From Candidatus Aerophobota bacterium (GTDB taxonomy: Bacteria > Aerophobota > Aerophobia > Aerophobales > Aerophobaceae), in the NCBI GenBank assembly GCA_030672545.1, contig DAOVGF010000052.1:1-7136 (forward strand): DNA of 7,136 bases, written 5' to 3'. A model generated the notes under the pieces. It had not been told where the DNA came from. It made no database searches and saw only the letters and a list, made by a program, of their open reading frames with translations. Numbering within the stretch: position 1 is the first letter of the stretch; every line of letters begins with the position of its first letter. The position numbers were made by a program, and so were the translations under genes. Of the stretch, positions 1 to 4,944 are shown one piece after another.

Positions 1-99
1 AAATCCCCTTTCAGCCAACCTCCCTAAAATTACCTCACTATCTACCAAATTCTTATGACAGCCAAGGGATATCAGGTTAATCTTGAGTTTTTTCTTCAT
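1..99 (-). CDS. rimO: Ribosomal protein S12 methylthiotransferase RimO, N-terminal fragment (runs off left edge)
   Basis: Reading the minus strand from the ATG at 99-97 gives 33 uninterrupted codons to the window edge. The peptide begins MKKKLKINLISLGCHKNLVD and continues SEVILGRLAERGF. The block 'SLGC-x-KNLVDSE' with a following short helix and 'GF/GY' is the hallmark start of RimO, the radical-SAM enzyme that adds a methylthio group to an aspartate of ribosomal protein S12. C14 would be the first of three cysteines in the N-terminal MTTase (UPF0004) domain that bind the auxiliary iron-sulfur cluster. The radical-SAM CxxxCxxC motif and TRAM domain lie outside the window. The residue after the cysteine is His, where Pro is usual. 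An in-frame TAG lies six codons upstream of the ATG, which fixes this start or a later one. The Shine-Dalgarno is weak. MiaB is less likely because its equivalent motif is 'GCQMN'. Transcribed away from lptF. Confidence 0.88.
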   Translation of the reverse strand, partial: MKKKLKINLISLGCHKNLVDSEVILGRLAERGF

Positions 100-123
100 C
101 TTTGGAAACCGTCTCTAAATCAA

Positions 124-152
124 ACTATATTAGCCCTTTAGCTCTCTGTCAA
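124..152 (-). promoter_or_regulatory. Sigma-70-type promoter for rimO
   Basis: On the minus strand a perfect -35 TTGACA (152-147) is followed, after a 17-base spacer, by TATAGT (129-124), a 5/6 match to the -10 consensus. Transcription would start near 117, giving a leader of about 18 bases before the rimO ATG. Seen directly in the sequence; activity is inferred. Confidence 0.7.
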
Positions 153-183
153 CCCACGGGCTCAGGAGCAAGACAGAATATAT

Positions 184-213
184 GGTAGCCGCAGCTTTCA
201 AGCTGCGCCTACC
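184..213. repeat. REP-like hairpin, 14-bp stem
   Basis: GGTAGCCGCAGCTT (184-197), a 2-base TC loop and AAGCTGCGCCTACC (200-213) form an almost perfect inverted repeat with one mismatch at the sixth base pair. No T-tract follows on either strand, so it does not look like an intrinsic terminator. Its 'GGTAGCCGCAG' character resembles short palindromic elements dispersed in many environmental bacterial genomes; that comparison is from memory and unverified. Confidence 0.6.
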
Positions 214-343
214 TTGTTTATACTTTAGCGAGAGATATTCTGGTGAAGCGACTTTGATAATCTTCCCTCAGAGGTTCTCTCTGCCCGTTGAGCGTGTTTT
301 CCTAAGGAAGCGAAAGTTAGGGCGGGGCAGTGAGTGGCAGAGT

Positions 344-372
344 TTGGCACTCCTCTGGCATTCATGTATCAT
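344..372 (+). promoter_or_regulatory. Candidate sigma-70 promoter for the lptF-lptG pair
   Basis: TTGGCA (344-349, 5/6 to TTGACA) is separated by 17 bases from TATCAT (367-372, 5/6 to TATAAT) on the plus strand. A start near 379-380 would give a leader of about 140 bases to the ATG at 520. It is the best plus-strand promoter I found between rimO and lptF, and its -10 lies inside a perfect palindrome (357-379). Confidence 0.5.
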
Positions 373-379
373 GAATGCC
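357..379. promoter_or_regulatory. Perfect 10+3+10 palindrome over the lptF -10, possible operator
   Basis: GGCATTCATG (357-366), TAT, CATGAATGCC (370-379) is a perfect 10-bp inverted repeat with a 3-base centre. The centre is the first half of the proposed -10 element TATCAT. Such an odd-centred dyad over a promoter is the classic geometry of a dimeric repressor site. It could equally be a hairpin belonging to the repeat region. No regulator gene is in the window to pair with it. Confidence 0.45.
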
Positions 380-383
380 CCTG

Positions 384-514
384 AGCCGGCAATCTTTTAA
401 GCTGCGCTATCCAGATAAAAGTAGAACCCGTTTCGCCACGGGGAAAACACCGAGGACAGGGCAGACTACCATAGAGTATCGCCGGAGCGAGACAGAATAT
501 CCCGAGTGCCGGCT
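384..514 (+). other. Possible structured 5' leader of lptF
   Basis: AGCCGGCA (384-391) is exactly complementary to TGCCGGCT (507-514) and could close a 131-nucleotide RNA domain. This would start only a few bases after the predicted transcription start and end just before the ATG at 520. Inside it CCCGT (427-431) can pair with ACGGG (438-442) over a six-base loop, and GCCGG (481-485) offers an alternative partner for CCGGC (509-513). It matches none of the riboswitch or housekeeping RNA consensus sequences I can recall (cobalamin, TPP, c-di-GMP, THF, RNase P, tmRNA, SRP). It may be only part of the repeat cluster. Confidence 0.3.
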
Positions 515-519
515 TGTCA

Positions 520-1632
520 ATGAAGAAAAAAAGATATAAGATAAAAAGGATGAAGATAATCCATCGGTACGTGTTAAGGGAAATTATCCCTCCTTTTGTT
601 TTTGGCTTCTTTTTTTTTAATCTTATCCTCTTAGTGAGTATATTATTCCAGCTAACAGAACTGGTCTTTTTGCAAAAAGCCCCCCTCATCCAAGTAGGAA
701 AACTCATCCTCTTCAGCGTGCCTTCTTTTCTGGATATAGTTCTTCCGGTAGCTCTTCTCTTTGCTGTACTCTTATCTTTTGGCAGACTCAGTGCAGATGG
801 AGAAATAACTGCTTTAAGAAGTGCCGGCATAAACTTATTTCTTCTGGAAAAACCTCTTTTAGTCTTTACTGTAGGACTGACCATTATATCTCTCTATTTT
901 TCTGCCCAGCTTACTCCTTGGTGTAACCAGAACTACCAAAAGACCTACCAGGAAATCCTGCTCCAGAGACCAACTTTACAGGTAAAAGAAAGGACTATTA
1001 TTGATATTGGGGGAAGAAAATTCTACGCCTACCAGGTAGATGAGAAAACTCAAAAAATACAAGATATAGCTATCTATGAATTCCTTCCTCAGGAAAATCA
1101 CCTTTTTCCTCAGATTACCCTGGCCCAAGAGGGTAAAATAAGCAATAATGTTTTGACTCTAAAGAAAGTCAACATCTATCGATTTGGCCGGAATTACCAA
1201 CTCACCCAGCAGGGAAAGTTCACTCGTCAGAAGATCTATCTGGTGGATCAGATTACTTCTGGAAGACAAAAAGAGAAAAAATCCACCGAGATGAATCTCT
1301 GGGAAATAAGGGCAAAAATGAAAGATAATACTCTTTCCCCCGAAAAGGTAAGGGACTTTGCTCTGGATTTTCATACCAGATTAGCCATTCCTTTAGCTGC
1401 TTTTTTCCTGGGAATAGTGGCTGTCCCGTTAGGTATCAAGGTAGAGCGAGGAGACAAATCTGTAAGTCTGGGAATAACCTTGGTCCTGGTTATCATATAT
1501 TATATCCTTCTCTTGACCGGGATTTTTTTGGGAAGATCGGGATTCTTACCTTCTATCCTGGCTATATGGATTCCCAATTTTTTCATCATTAGCCTGGCAA
1601 TTTGGCTTCATTTGAAATTAATCAAACAGTGA
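520..1632 (+). CDS. lptF: LPS export permease, LptF/LptG (YjgP/YjgQ) family, first of pair
   Basis: About 370 residues, normal for the family. Seen: an amphipathic/basic N-terminus; three hydrophobic segments at roughly 26-46, 60-88 and 110-130; a hydrophilic beta-rich periplasmic region at about 136-255 (the jellyroll that receives LPS); and three more segments at about 284-304, 315-337 and 342-366. The cytoplasmic loop 'GRLSADGEITALRSAGI' after TM2 is the family's conserved contact helix for the LptB ATPase. 'NLWEIRAKM', 'FHTRLAIPLAAFFLG' and the C-terminal 'WIPN' are also characteristic. With the next gene it would form the LptFG channel that extracts lipopolysaccharide from the inner membrane; lptB, lptC and lptA are not in the window. 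Start choice is uncertain: ATG 520, TTG 514 and ATG 550 are in frame and none has a clear Shine-Dalgarno. ATG 550 (MKIIHRYV...) best matches typical family N-termini. F versus G assignment rests on gene order only. A run of nine T (610-618) lies early in the gene. Confidence 0.9.
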   Translation: MKKKRYKIKRMKIIHRYVLREIIPPFVFGFFFFNLILLVSILFQLTELVFLQKAPLIQVGKLILFSVPSFLDIVLPVALLFAVLLSFGRLSADGEITALRSAGINLFLLEKPLLVFTVGLTIISLYFSAQLTPWCNQNYQKTYQEILLQRPTLQVKERTIIDIGGRKFYAYQVDEKTQKIQDIAIYEFLPQENHLFPQITLAQEGKISNNVLTLKKVNIYRFGRNYQLTQQGKFTRQKIYLVDQITSGRQKEKKSTEMNLWEIRAKMKDNTLSPEKVRDFALDFHTRLAIPLAAFFLGIVAVPLGIKVERGDKSVSLGITLVLVIIYYILLLTGIFLGRSGFLPSILAIWIPNFFIISLAIWLHLKLIKQ

Positions 1633-1638
1633 GATCTC

Positions 1639-2694
1639 ATGAAAATTCTGGATAAATACTTAAACAAAGAATATTTACATCTTTACTTTATTTTTACTCT
1701 CTTCTTTATTGGAATTTTTCTTCTCACTGATTTTTTCTCCTTGATAAGAAATTTAAAAAAAGAAGCTGACCTTTTTTCTCTTATCGTTTATTATTTACTT
1801 CAAATACCTTATTTATTCAGTCTTCTTAGTCCTTTTGCGGTGATACTTTCTACTCTTTTCGTGGTAGCTTATCTTCAAAGTACCCGACAGATTCAGGCTA
1901 TGCAGATTAGTGGAATTTCTATAAGAAGAGCTATCCTACCTCTTTTAGCTACTGGAGTTATTATTAGTTTTTCCATCCTCTTTCTGGATAACACTCTCAT
2001 CTTCCAGGCTAACCGGACGGCTCAGGAACTTCAGAGTAAAAACTTCTTCCGAGGAGCATCGACCAAAAAGATAGAGAAAAACATTTTTATTGCCGTACCT
2101 CCGGATTATCTCTTTTATATCAGGTCTTTCAATACAGAACAAAGCACTATGGAAGACGTACTTATTTACCAAAAAAACCTACCCTCTTCGTTACTTCTTT
2201 GCCGGAAAGCAAAATGGAATGGTAATCAGTGGGTCTTATTGGAGGGCAAAGAATATTCACTGGGAGCTAAACCTCGGTCGGATATATTTAAAGAAAAAAA
2301 AATCCCGGTTCATCAAGAACCCTCTTATTTCGTCAGAAAATATTTACCTCCCGAGAAAATGAATCTCTCCACTTTGCAGAAATCTATTGCGGAATATAAA
2401 AAAGCCGGCTTTGCCACCAGCGGTCTTCAGACTGAATTCACTTTCAAATTAGCCTATCCCTGGGCTAATTTCATCCTTATGTTTGTCGGCTTATCCCTGG
2501 GTCTTTTCTTAAAAAATAGATCAAGGGGAGCCGGTCTGGGTGCAGGCCTTATGGTTAGTTTCGGTTATTATCAACTTTCCGCTTTCTTCAATACTCTGGG
2601 AAAAAGTGGAGTAATTACACCTTTTCTCTCTCCCTGGATCCCCAATCTAATTTTTCTCGCCGGAGCTATCTACTTGATTACCCGAATCGAATAA
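1639..2694 (+). CDS. lptG: LPS export permease, LptF/LptG (YjgP/YjgQ) family, second of pair
   Basis: 351 residues starting at ATG 1639, six bases after the lptF stop, with a modest GTGAGA upstream; co-transcription and probably coupled translation are likely. Hydrophobic segments lie near 12-36, 48-79, 98-122, 270-291, 298-318 and 330-348. The hydrophilic region at about 125-265 is the periplasmic beta-jellyroll. The post-TM2 loop 'STRQIQAMQISGISIRRA' is the LptB-contacting segment. 'MNLSTLQKSIAEYKKAGF' followed by 'KLAYPWANFILMFVGLSLGL' is the conserved jellyroll-to-TM linker of the family, and the 'SPWIPN' near the C-terminus mirrors the 'AIWIPN' of its neighbour. The two proteins are clearly diverged paralogues with the same fold, as expected for a heterodimeric LptF-LptG transporter at the inner membrane. 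The lptG label follows from being second in the pair and is not proven by sequence. Ends 10 bases from a convergent gene, with no terminator between them. Confidence 0.9.
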   Translation: MKILDKYLNKEYLHLYFIFTLFFIGIFLLTDFFSLIRNLKKEADLFSLIVYYLLQIPYLFSLLSPFAVILSTLFVVAYLQSTRQIQAMQISGISIRRAILPLLATGVIISFSILFLDNTLIFQANRTAQELQSKNFFRGASTKKIEKNIFIAVPPDYLFYIRSFNTEQSTMEDVLIYQKNLPSSLLLCRKAKWNGNQWVLLEGKEYSLGAKPRSDIFKEKKIPVHQEPSYFVRKYLPPEKMNLSTLQKSIAEYKKAGFATSGLQTEFTFKLAYPWANFILMFVGLSLGLFLKNRSRGAGLGAGLMVSFGYYQLSAFFNTLGKSGVITPFLSPWIPNLIFLAGAIYLITRIE

Positions 2695-2704
2695 AAGGGG
2701 AAAA

Positions 2705-3334
2705 TTAACCCTGGAAAGCAAAGTCTCTCAGGTAACGATGAATATCATCCAATACCGGTGGGAAAATACGGAAAACCTGAGTATGGGATGGAAAGAGAAC
2801 TTCATTTTGCTCTCGGATAAATAAAATCCCAATCTCATTTTTCTTCAAAGTATTCTCAATGCGTTGGGAAATATAGCCATCCCGTTCCTGGGTGACCCGG
2901 GAATAAAACTGAGAAATAAGCAGAGGAACCCGGGTACTCTCCAACTGAAGACTAAGACACCTGATCCAGTCAATACTTTCTCTTACCAAACGAGTGTCCT
3001 CAGTAACCTGAAGCTGAGCCCCTTGTTCATTTAGCCGCTTTATCATCTTATAGCCTTCCGGATTTACCTCTTTGACAATCTGCATTCCCCGGTCACCTTC
3101 GGCATCCACCAACTCATGAAATATCTTATCAATTCGCCCCAGCTTTCTTATTAGATCATCAAGTTGACTCTCTACCTGGTGCCAGTATTTTTTTAGCTTA
3201 CGCTCATAATCAGCCGAAGGTTTTTCCCCTTCCGATAATGAAAATAACAGACGTACCAAATAAATTTTCGGCCCTCGCTCTTTATAGCCCACCACTTTTG
3301 GTTTTTCTATTTTTCCAATACTCTTCTTGGACAT
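2705..3334 (-). CDS. Uncharacterised 209-residue cytoplasmic protein
   Basis: I do not recognise a named family. The protein has no signal peptide or membrane segment and is rich in charged residues. Residues 1-20 are basic. Residues 22-32 (PKIYLVRLLFS) look like a beta strand. Residues about 42-135 are predicted helical, including 'YERKLKKYWHQVESQLDDLI', 'HELVDAEGDRG' (73-83) and 'ESIDWIRCLSLQLES'. The C-terminal third has a striking 'QERDGYISQRIENTL' (149-163), then 'EIGILFIRE' (167-175) and 'FPPVLDDIHRYLRDF' (191-205). The arrangement 'RD..I..RI..TL....E.GILFI' followed by a Pro-Pro-Leu-Asp ending recalls conserved hypothetical proteins of anaerobic and candidate-phylum bacteria; this is from memory and unverified. 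The ATG at 3334 is preceded by AGGGG at a workable distance and a promoter at 3365-3392. It is divergent from the ABC operon and convergent with lptG, so it is probably monocistronic. Function unknown. Confidence 0.8.
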   Translation of the reverse strand: MSKKSIGKIEKPKVVGYKERGPKIYLVRLLFSLSEGEKPSADYERKLKKYWHQVESQLDDLIRKLGRIDKIFHELVDAEGDRGMQIVKEVNPEGYKMIKRLNEQGAQLQVTEDTRLVRESIDWIRCLSLQLESTRVPLLISQFYSRVTQERDGYISQRIENTLKKNEIGILFIREQNEVLFPSHTQVFRIFPPVLDDIHRYLRDFAFQG

Positions 3335-3364
3335 GTTTATACCCCTAAGGGAAAATTACCTTTA

Positions 3365-3392
3365 ATTATATCAAAGCCTTCCAGTTAGGCAA
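3365..3392 (-). promoter_or_regulatory. Sigma-70-type promoter for the 209-residue protein gene
   Basis: On the minus strand TTGCCT (3392-3387, 4/6 to the -35 consensus) is followed, 16 bases later, by a perfect TATAAT (3370-3365). Transcription would start near 3358, about 24 bases ahead of the ATG at 3334. It is divergent from the ABC operon promoter, with 33 bases between the two -35 elements. Confidence 0.6.
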
Positions 3393-3425
3393 GGTCCATT
3401 CTTGCGGGCAAATCAAAAAGCCTGT

Positions 3426-3453
3426 TTGACAAAATAAATTTCTTAGATAGAAT
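3426..3453 (+). promoter_or_regulatory. Strong sigma-70-type promoter for the ABC importer operon
   Basis: A perfect -35 TTGACA (3426-3431), a 16-base spacer and TAGAAT (3448-3453, 5/6 to TATAAT). The predicted start near 3460 leaves a leader of about 90 bases before the TTG start at 3551. No clear operator palindrome is seen; TTGC-GG-GCAA (3403-3412) upstream is short and lacks the usual LacI-type CG centre. Confidence 0.7.
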
Positions 3454-3486
3454 CACAATACCTCCCAACGATGGAGACAAAATCAG

Positions 3487-3554
3487 AAAAGGAGGTGAGA
3501 CTGCCGATAATATATCAGAGAGGAATATCTAAAAGAGAAGGAGGAGAATTTTGA
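3487..3554 (+). other. Leader with a near-perfect Shine-Dalgarno and a possible 17-19 codon leader ORF
   Basis: AAAAGGAGGTGA (3487-3498) is an almost perfect Shine-Dalgarno, yet no ATG follows at the right distance. A reading frame begins either at GTG 3495, which overlaps the SD and is poorly placed, or at CTG 3501, five bases past GGAGG. It runs (M)PIIYQRGISKREGGEF to a TGA at 3552-3554. That stop overlaps the TTG start of the binding-protein gene in TTGA, the overlap seen in coupled genes. It could be a leader peptide that controls or couples translation of the importer, or a vestigial ribosome-binding site. CTG starts are rare, so confidence is low. Confidence 0.25.
3538..3546 (+). promoter_or_regulatory. 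Strong ribosome binding site deciding the TTG start of the binding-protein gene
   Basis: AAGGAGGAG (3538-3546), with its AAGGAGG core ending six bases before TTG 3551, is close to ideal. It supports the TTG as the true start, which also gives an intact signal peptide. Confidence 0.8.
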
Positions 3555-4849
3555 AGAAGATAGGGTTCTTGTTGATGATTGTTTGTCTGGGATGGCTAGT
3601 TTTGGGATATTCTTTCGCAGCTCTGGCTCAAAAAGAAGTAGTGATTTGGCATTTTGGAGGTCTTCCCGCCGAACATAAATGGGTAGATGAGTGTATTAAG
3701 ACCTTCAACGCTGACCATCCTGGTATCAAGGTGGTGCGAATAGAAAAAAGCTGGATGACCAAGAGCGAAGAATTGATCTCGGCCTGGCAAATGAAGACCA
3801 TGCCTGATCTTATTTCCCGGGATACAGTTTGTATACCAGATATGGTAGAGATGGGAATGCTGGCTCCTCTAAGTGATTTGTTTCCCCAGGATATTGCTGC
3901 CATGAAAGACCGCTGGCTTCCTGAGTGCTGGAACTTGGGTGCCTACAAGGATAAAGTTTATGGCATCCTCACCTACATGGATATGGCTCCCATGCTTTTC
4001 TACAACCGCAAGATGTTCGCTGAAACGGGGATTCTCCTTCCCACTACCTGGGATGAACTCATCGAGGCAGCCAAGAAATTAACCACTAAAGAACACTATG
4101 GAATAATCATGCCGGCTACCCTGGGATTGAACGATCTGGAGATTTTCATAGGAATTGCTTATGCCAACGGAGGAAGATTTCTGAACACCGAGGGAGATGA
4201 GGTAGTCTTTAACGGACCGGGATTCGTTGATGCTCTTCAGTTGTATGTTGACCTATTTAGAAAATACAAGGTTGCTCCTCCCGGAACTGTGGAAATCGAC
4301 TACATGAAGACCATCGAGTTATTTCTGAGAGAGAGAACAGCTATGGGTTTGGGGATGTCCTGGGTCCCAGTAGCTGCCCAAAATATAGGAGTCCTCCCCG
4401 GATTTGAGTATAAGATGGCTCCTTTTCCCATGAATCCAAAAATCAGTGGTCGTTATCCTGCCGCCTCAGCCATTATGGACGGCACCACCACCTACATGAT
4501 GATTTCCACCAGCAAGGTGAAGAAAGAAGCCTGGGAGTTCATTAAATGGGTAACCCGCCCTGAATCCATGCAGATGTGGGCCGGGGTAAGAATTCAAGGG
4601 AGAGTGGCTACCACTGGGGATGGCTTTGAAACCCCCGCTTTTGCGGAAACGTACCCTGACCTGGTGAAACAGTACAAAAAGGGTATTGCTTTAAAAGGGG
4701 CCATTTCTATGCCTTCTTTCCCTGGTTTCACCGAGATGGTAAAGATATTTGGACACGGTTTCCAATCCGCCCTACTGGGAGAGGCAACTCCTCAGGATGC
4801 CCTGGATGCTGTCCAGGAAGAATGTCAGGAGATTCTGGAAGAAATGTAA
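3551..4849 (+). CDS. Sugar-type ABC transporter periplasmic substrate-binding protein (family 1)
   Basis: 432 residues, usual for MalE/UgpB-like family 1 binding proteins. Residues 1-26 form a type I signal peptide: KK, a hydrophobic core, then A24-L25-A26 before Gln27. No lipobox is present, so it should be soluble in the periplasm. The mature protein opens 'KEVVIWHFGG', the first beta strand of the fold. 'LFYNRKMFAETGI' and 'TTWDELIEAAKKLT' (about 150-177) are the family's hinge and helix signature. 'MDGTTTYMMISTSKVKKEAW' followed by 'EFIKWVT' (about 309-335) is the conserved C-lobe segment. The last helix (about 415-432) is the typical 'AL..v.....eIl' ending. It captures a substrate, most likely a mono- or oligosaccharide or related polyol, for the two permeases downstream. 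The ligand cannot be named because there are no catabolic genes nearby. The start is TTG, justified by the strong ribosome binding site at 3538-3546 and the intact signal peptide. The 95-base gap to the first permease holds a strong hairpin, fitting higher expression of the binding protein than of the membrane parts. Confidence 0.93.
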   Translation: MKKIGFLLMIVCLGWLVLGYSFAALAQKEVVIWHFGGLPAEHKWVDECIKTFNADHPGIKVVRIEKSWMTKSEELISAWQMKTMPDLISRDTVCIPDMVEMGMLAPLSDLFPQDIAAMKDRWLPECWNLGAYKDKVYGILTYMDMAPMLFYNRKMFAETGILLPTTWDELIEAAKKLTTKEHYGIIMPATLGLNDLEIFIGIAYANGGRFLNTEGDEVVFNGPGFVDALQLYVDLFRKYKVAPPGTVEIDYMKTIELFLRERTAMGLGMSWVPVAAQNIGVLPGFEYKMAPFPMNPKISGRYPAASAIMDGTTTYMMISTSKVKKEAWEFIKWVTRPESMQMWAGVRIQGRVATTGDGFETPAFAETYPDLVKQYKKGIALKGAISMPSFPGFTEMVKIFGHGFQSALLGEATPQDALDAVQEECQEILEEM

Positions 4850-4875
4850 TGGCTTGTCTTTGACAATTTAGAAAA

Positions 4876-4926
4876 ACCGGGAGAAAGTAACCCAACACCA
4901 AAGGGGTCAGGTTACTTTCTCCCGGT
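4876..4926 (+). repeat. Intercistronic 17-bp perfect hairpin between binding protein and first permease
   Basis: ACCGGGAGAAAGTAACC (4876-4892) and GGTTACTTTCTCCCGGT (4910-4926) are exact reverse complements around a 17-base loop. A small ACC/GGT pairing inside the loop (4897-4899 with 4905-4907) is possible. The downstream sequence GAGTGAAAGAC has no T-tract, so this is not a standard intrinsic terminator. By analogy with the malE-malF spacer it may stabilise the binding-protein mRNA or lower permease expression. The loop-to-arm sequence 'AAAGGGGTCAGGTTACTTTC' also looks like dispersed palindromic elements linked to REP-associated (IS200-like) transposases; this resemblance is from memory. 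Confidence 0.75.
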
Positions 4927-4944
4927 GAGTGAAAGACATACACT

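Larger units (their letters stand above)
165..514. repeat. Composite degenerate repeat/palindrome region between rimO and lptF
   Basis: This non-coding stretch contains several related sequence blocks. A 17-base direct repeat with one mismatch (GGAGC-R-AGACAGAATAT) lies at 165-181 and 484-500. An 8-base inverted pair TATGGTAG/CTACCATA lies at 181-188 and 466-473. A near-perfect hairpin lies at 184-213. A degenerate second copy of that hairpin sequence lies at 384-412, sharing AAGCTGCGC and the flanking AGCC...CC. A further 8-base inverted pair AGCCGGCA/TGCCGGCT lies at 384-391 and 507-514. Together these suggest a decayed miniature inverted-repeat element or a cluster of REP-like palindromes, or alternatively a structured RNA. 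No transposase is present. It sits just upstream of the rimO -35 and ends at the first possible lptF start codon, so it may set the boundary of both regulatory regions. The central part (about 214-340) shows no recognisable gene. Confidence 0.45.

Noticed and set aside
182..400. 72-codon plus-strand open frame in the rimO-lptF gap
   Set aside because: It runs through the hairpin and repeat blocks, has no ribosome binding site and its peptide shows no domain-like pattern; best explained as chance.
372..401. Nine-codon leader ORF (MNAPEPAIF) upstream of lptF
   Set aside because: Its ATG lies upstream of the predicted transcription start and it has no ribosome binding site.
384..514. Known RNA such as RNase P, tmRNA, SRP RNA, tRNA or cobalamin riboswitch
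   Set aside because: The invariant core sequences of these families that I can recall are absent; only short, non-diagnostic resemblances such as GACAGAA and CGGCTT occur.
369..884. 171-codon minus-strand frame opposite the start of lptF
   Set aside because: Most of it lies antisense to the clear lptF coding sequence; its composition is that of a reversed membrane protein and it has no ribosome binding site.
3403..3412. TTGCGGGCAA as a LacI-type sugar-regulator operator
   Set aside because: Only four base pairs on each side with a GG centre rather than the usual CG; too weak to call.
4876..4926. Intrinsic terminator after the binding-protein gene
   Set aside because: The stem is strong but no T-tract follows on the plus strand, and the permease genes downstream must be transcribed with it.
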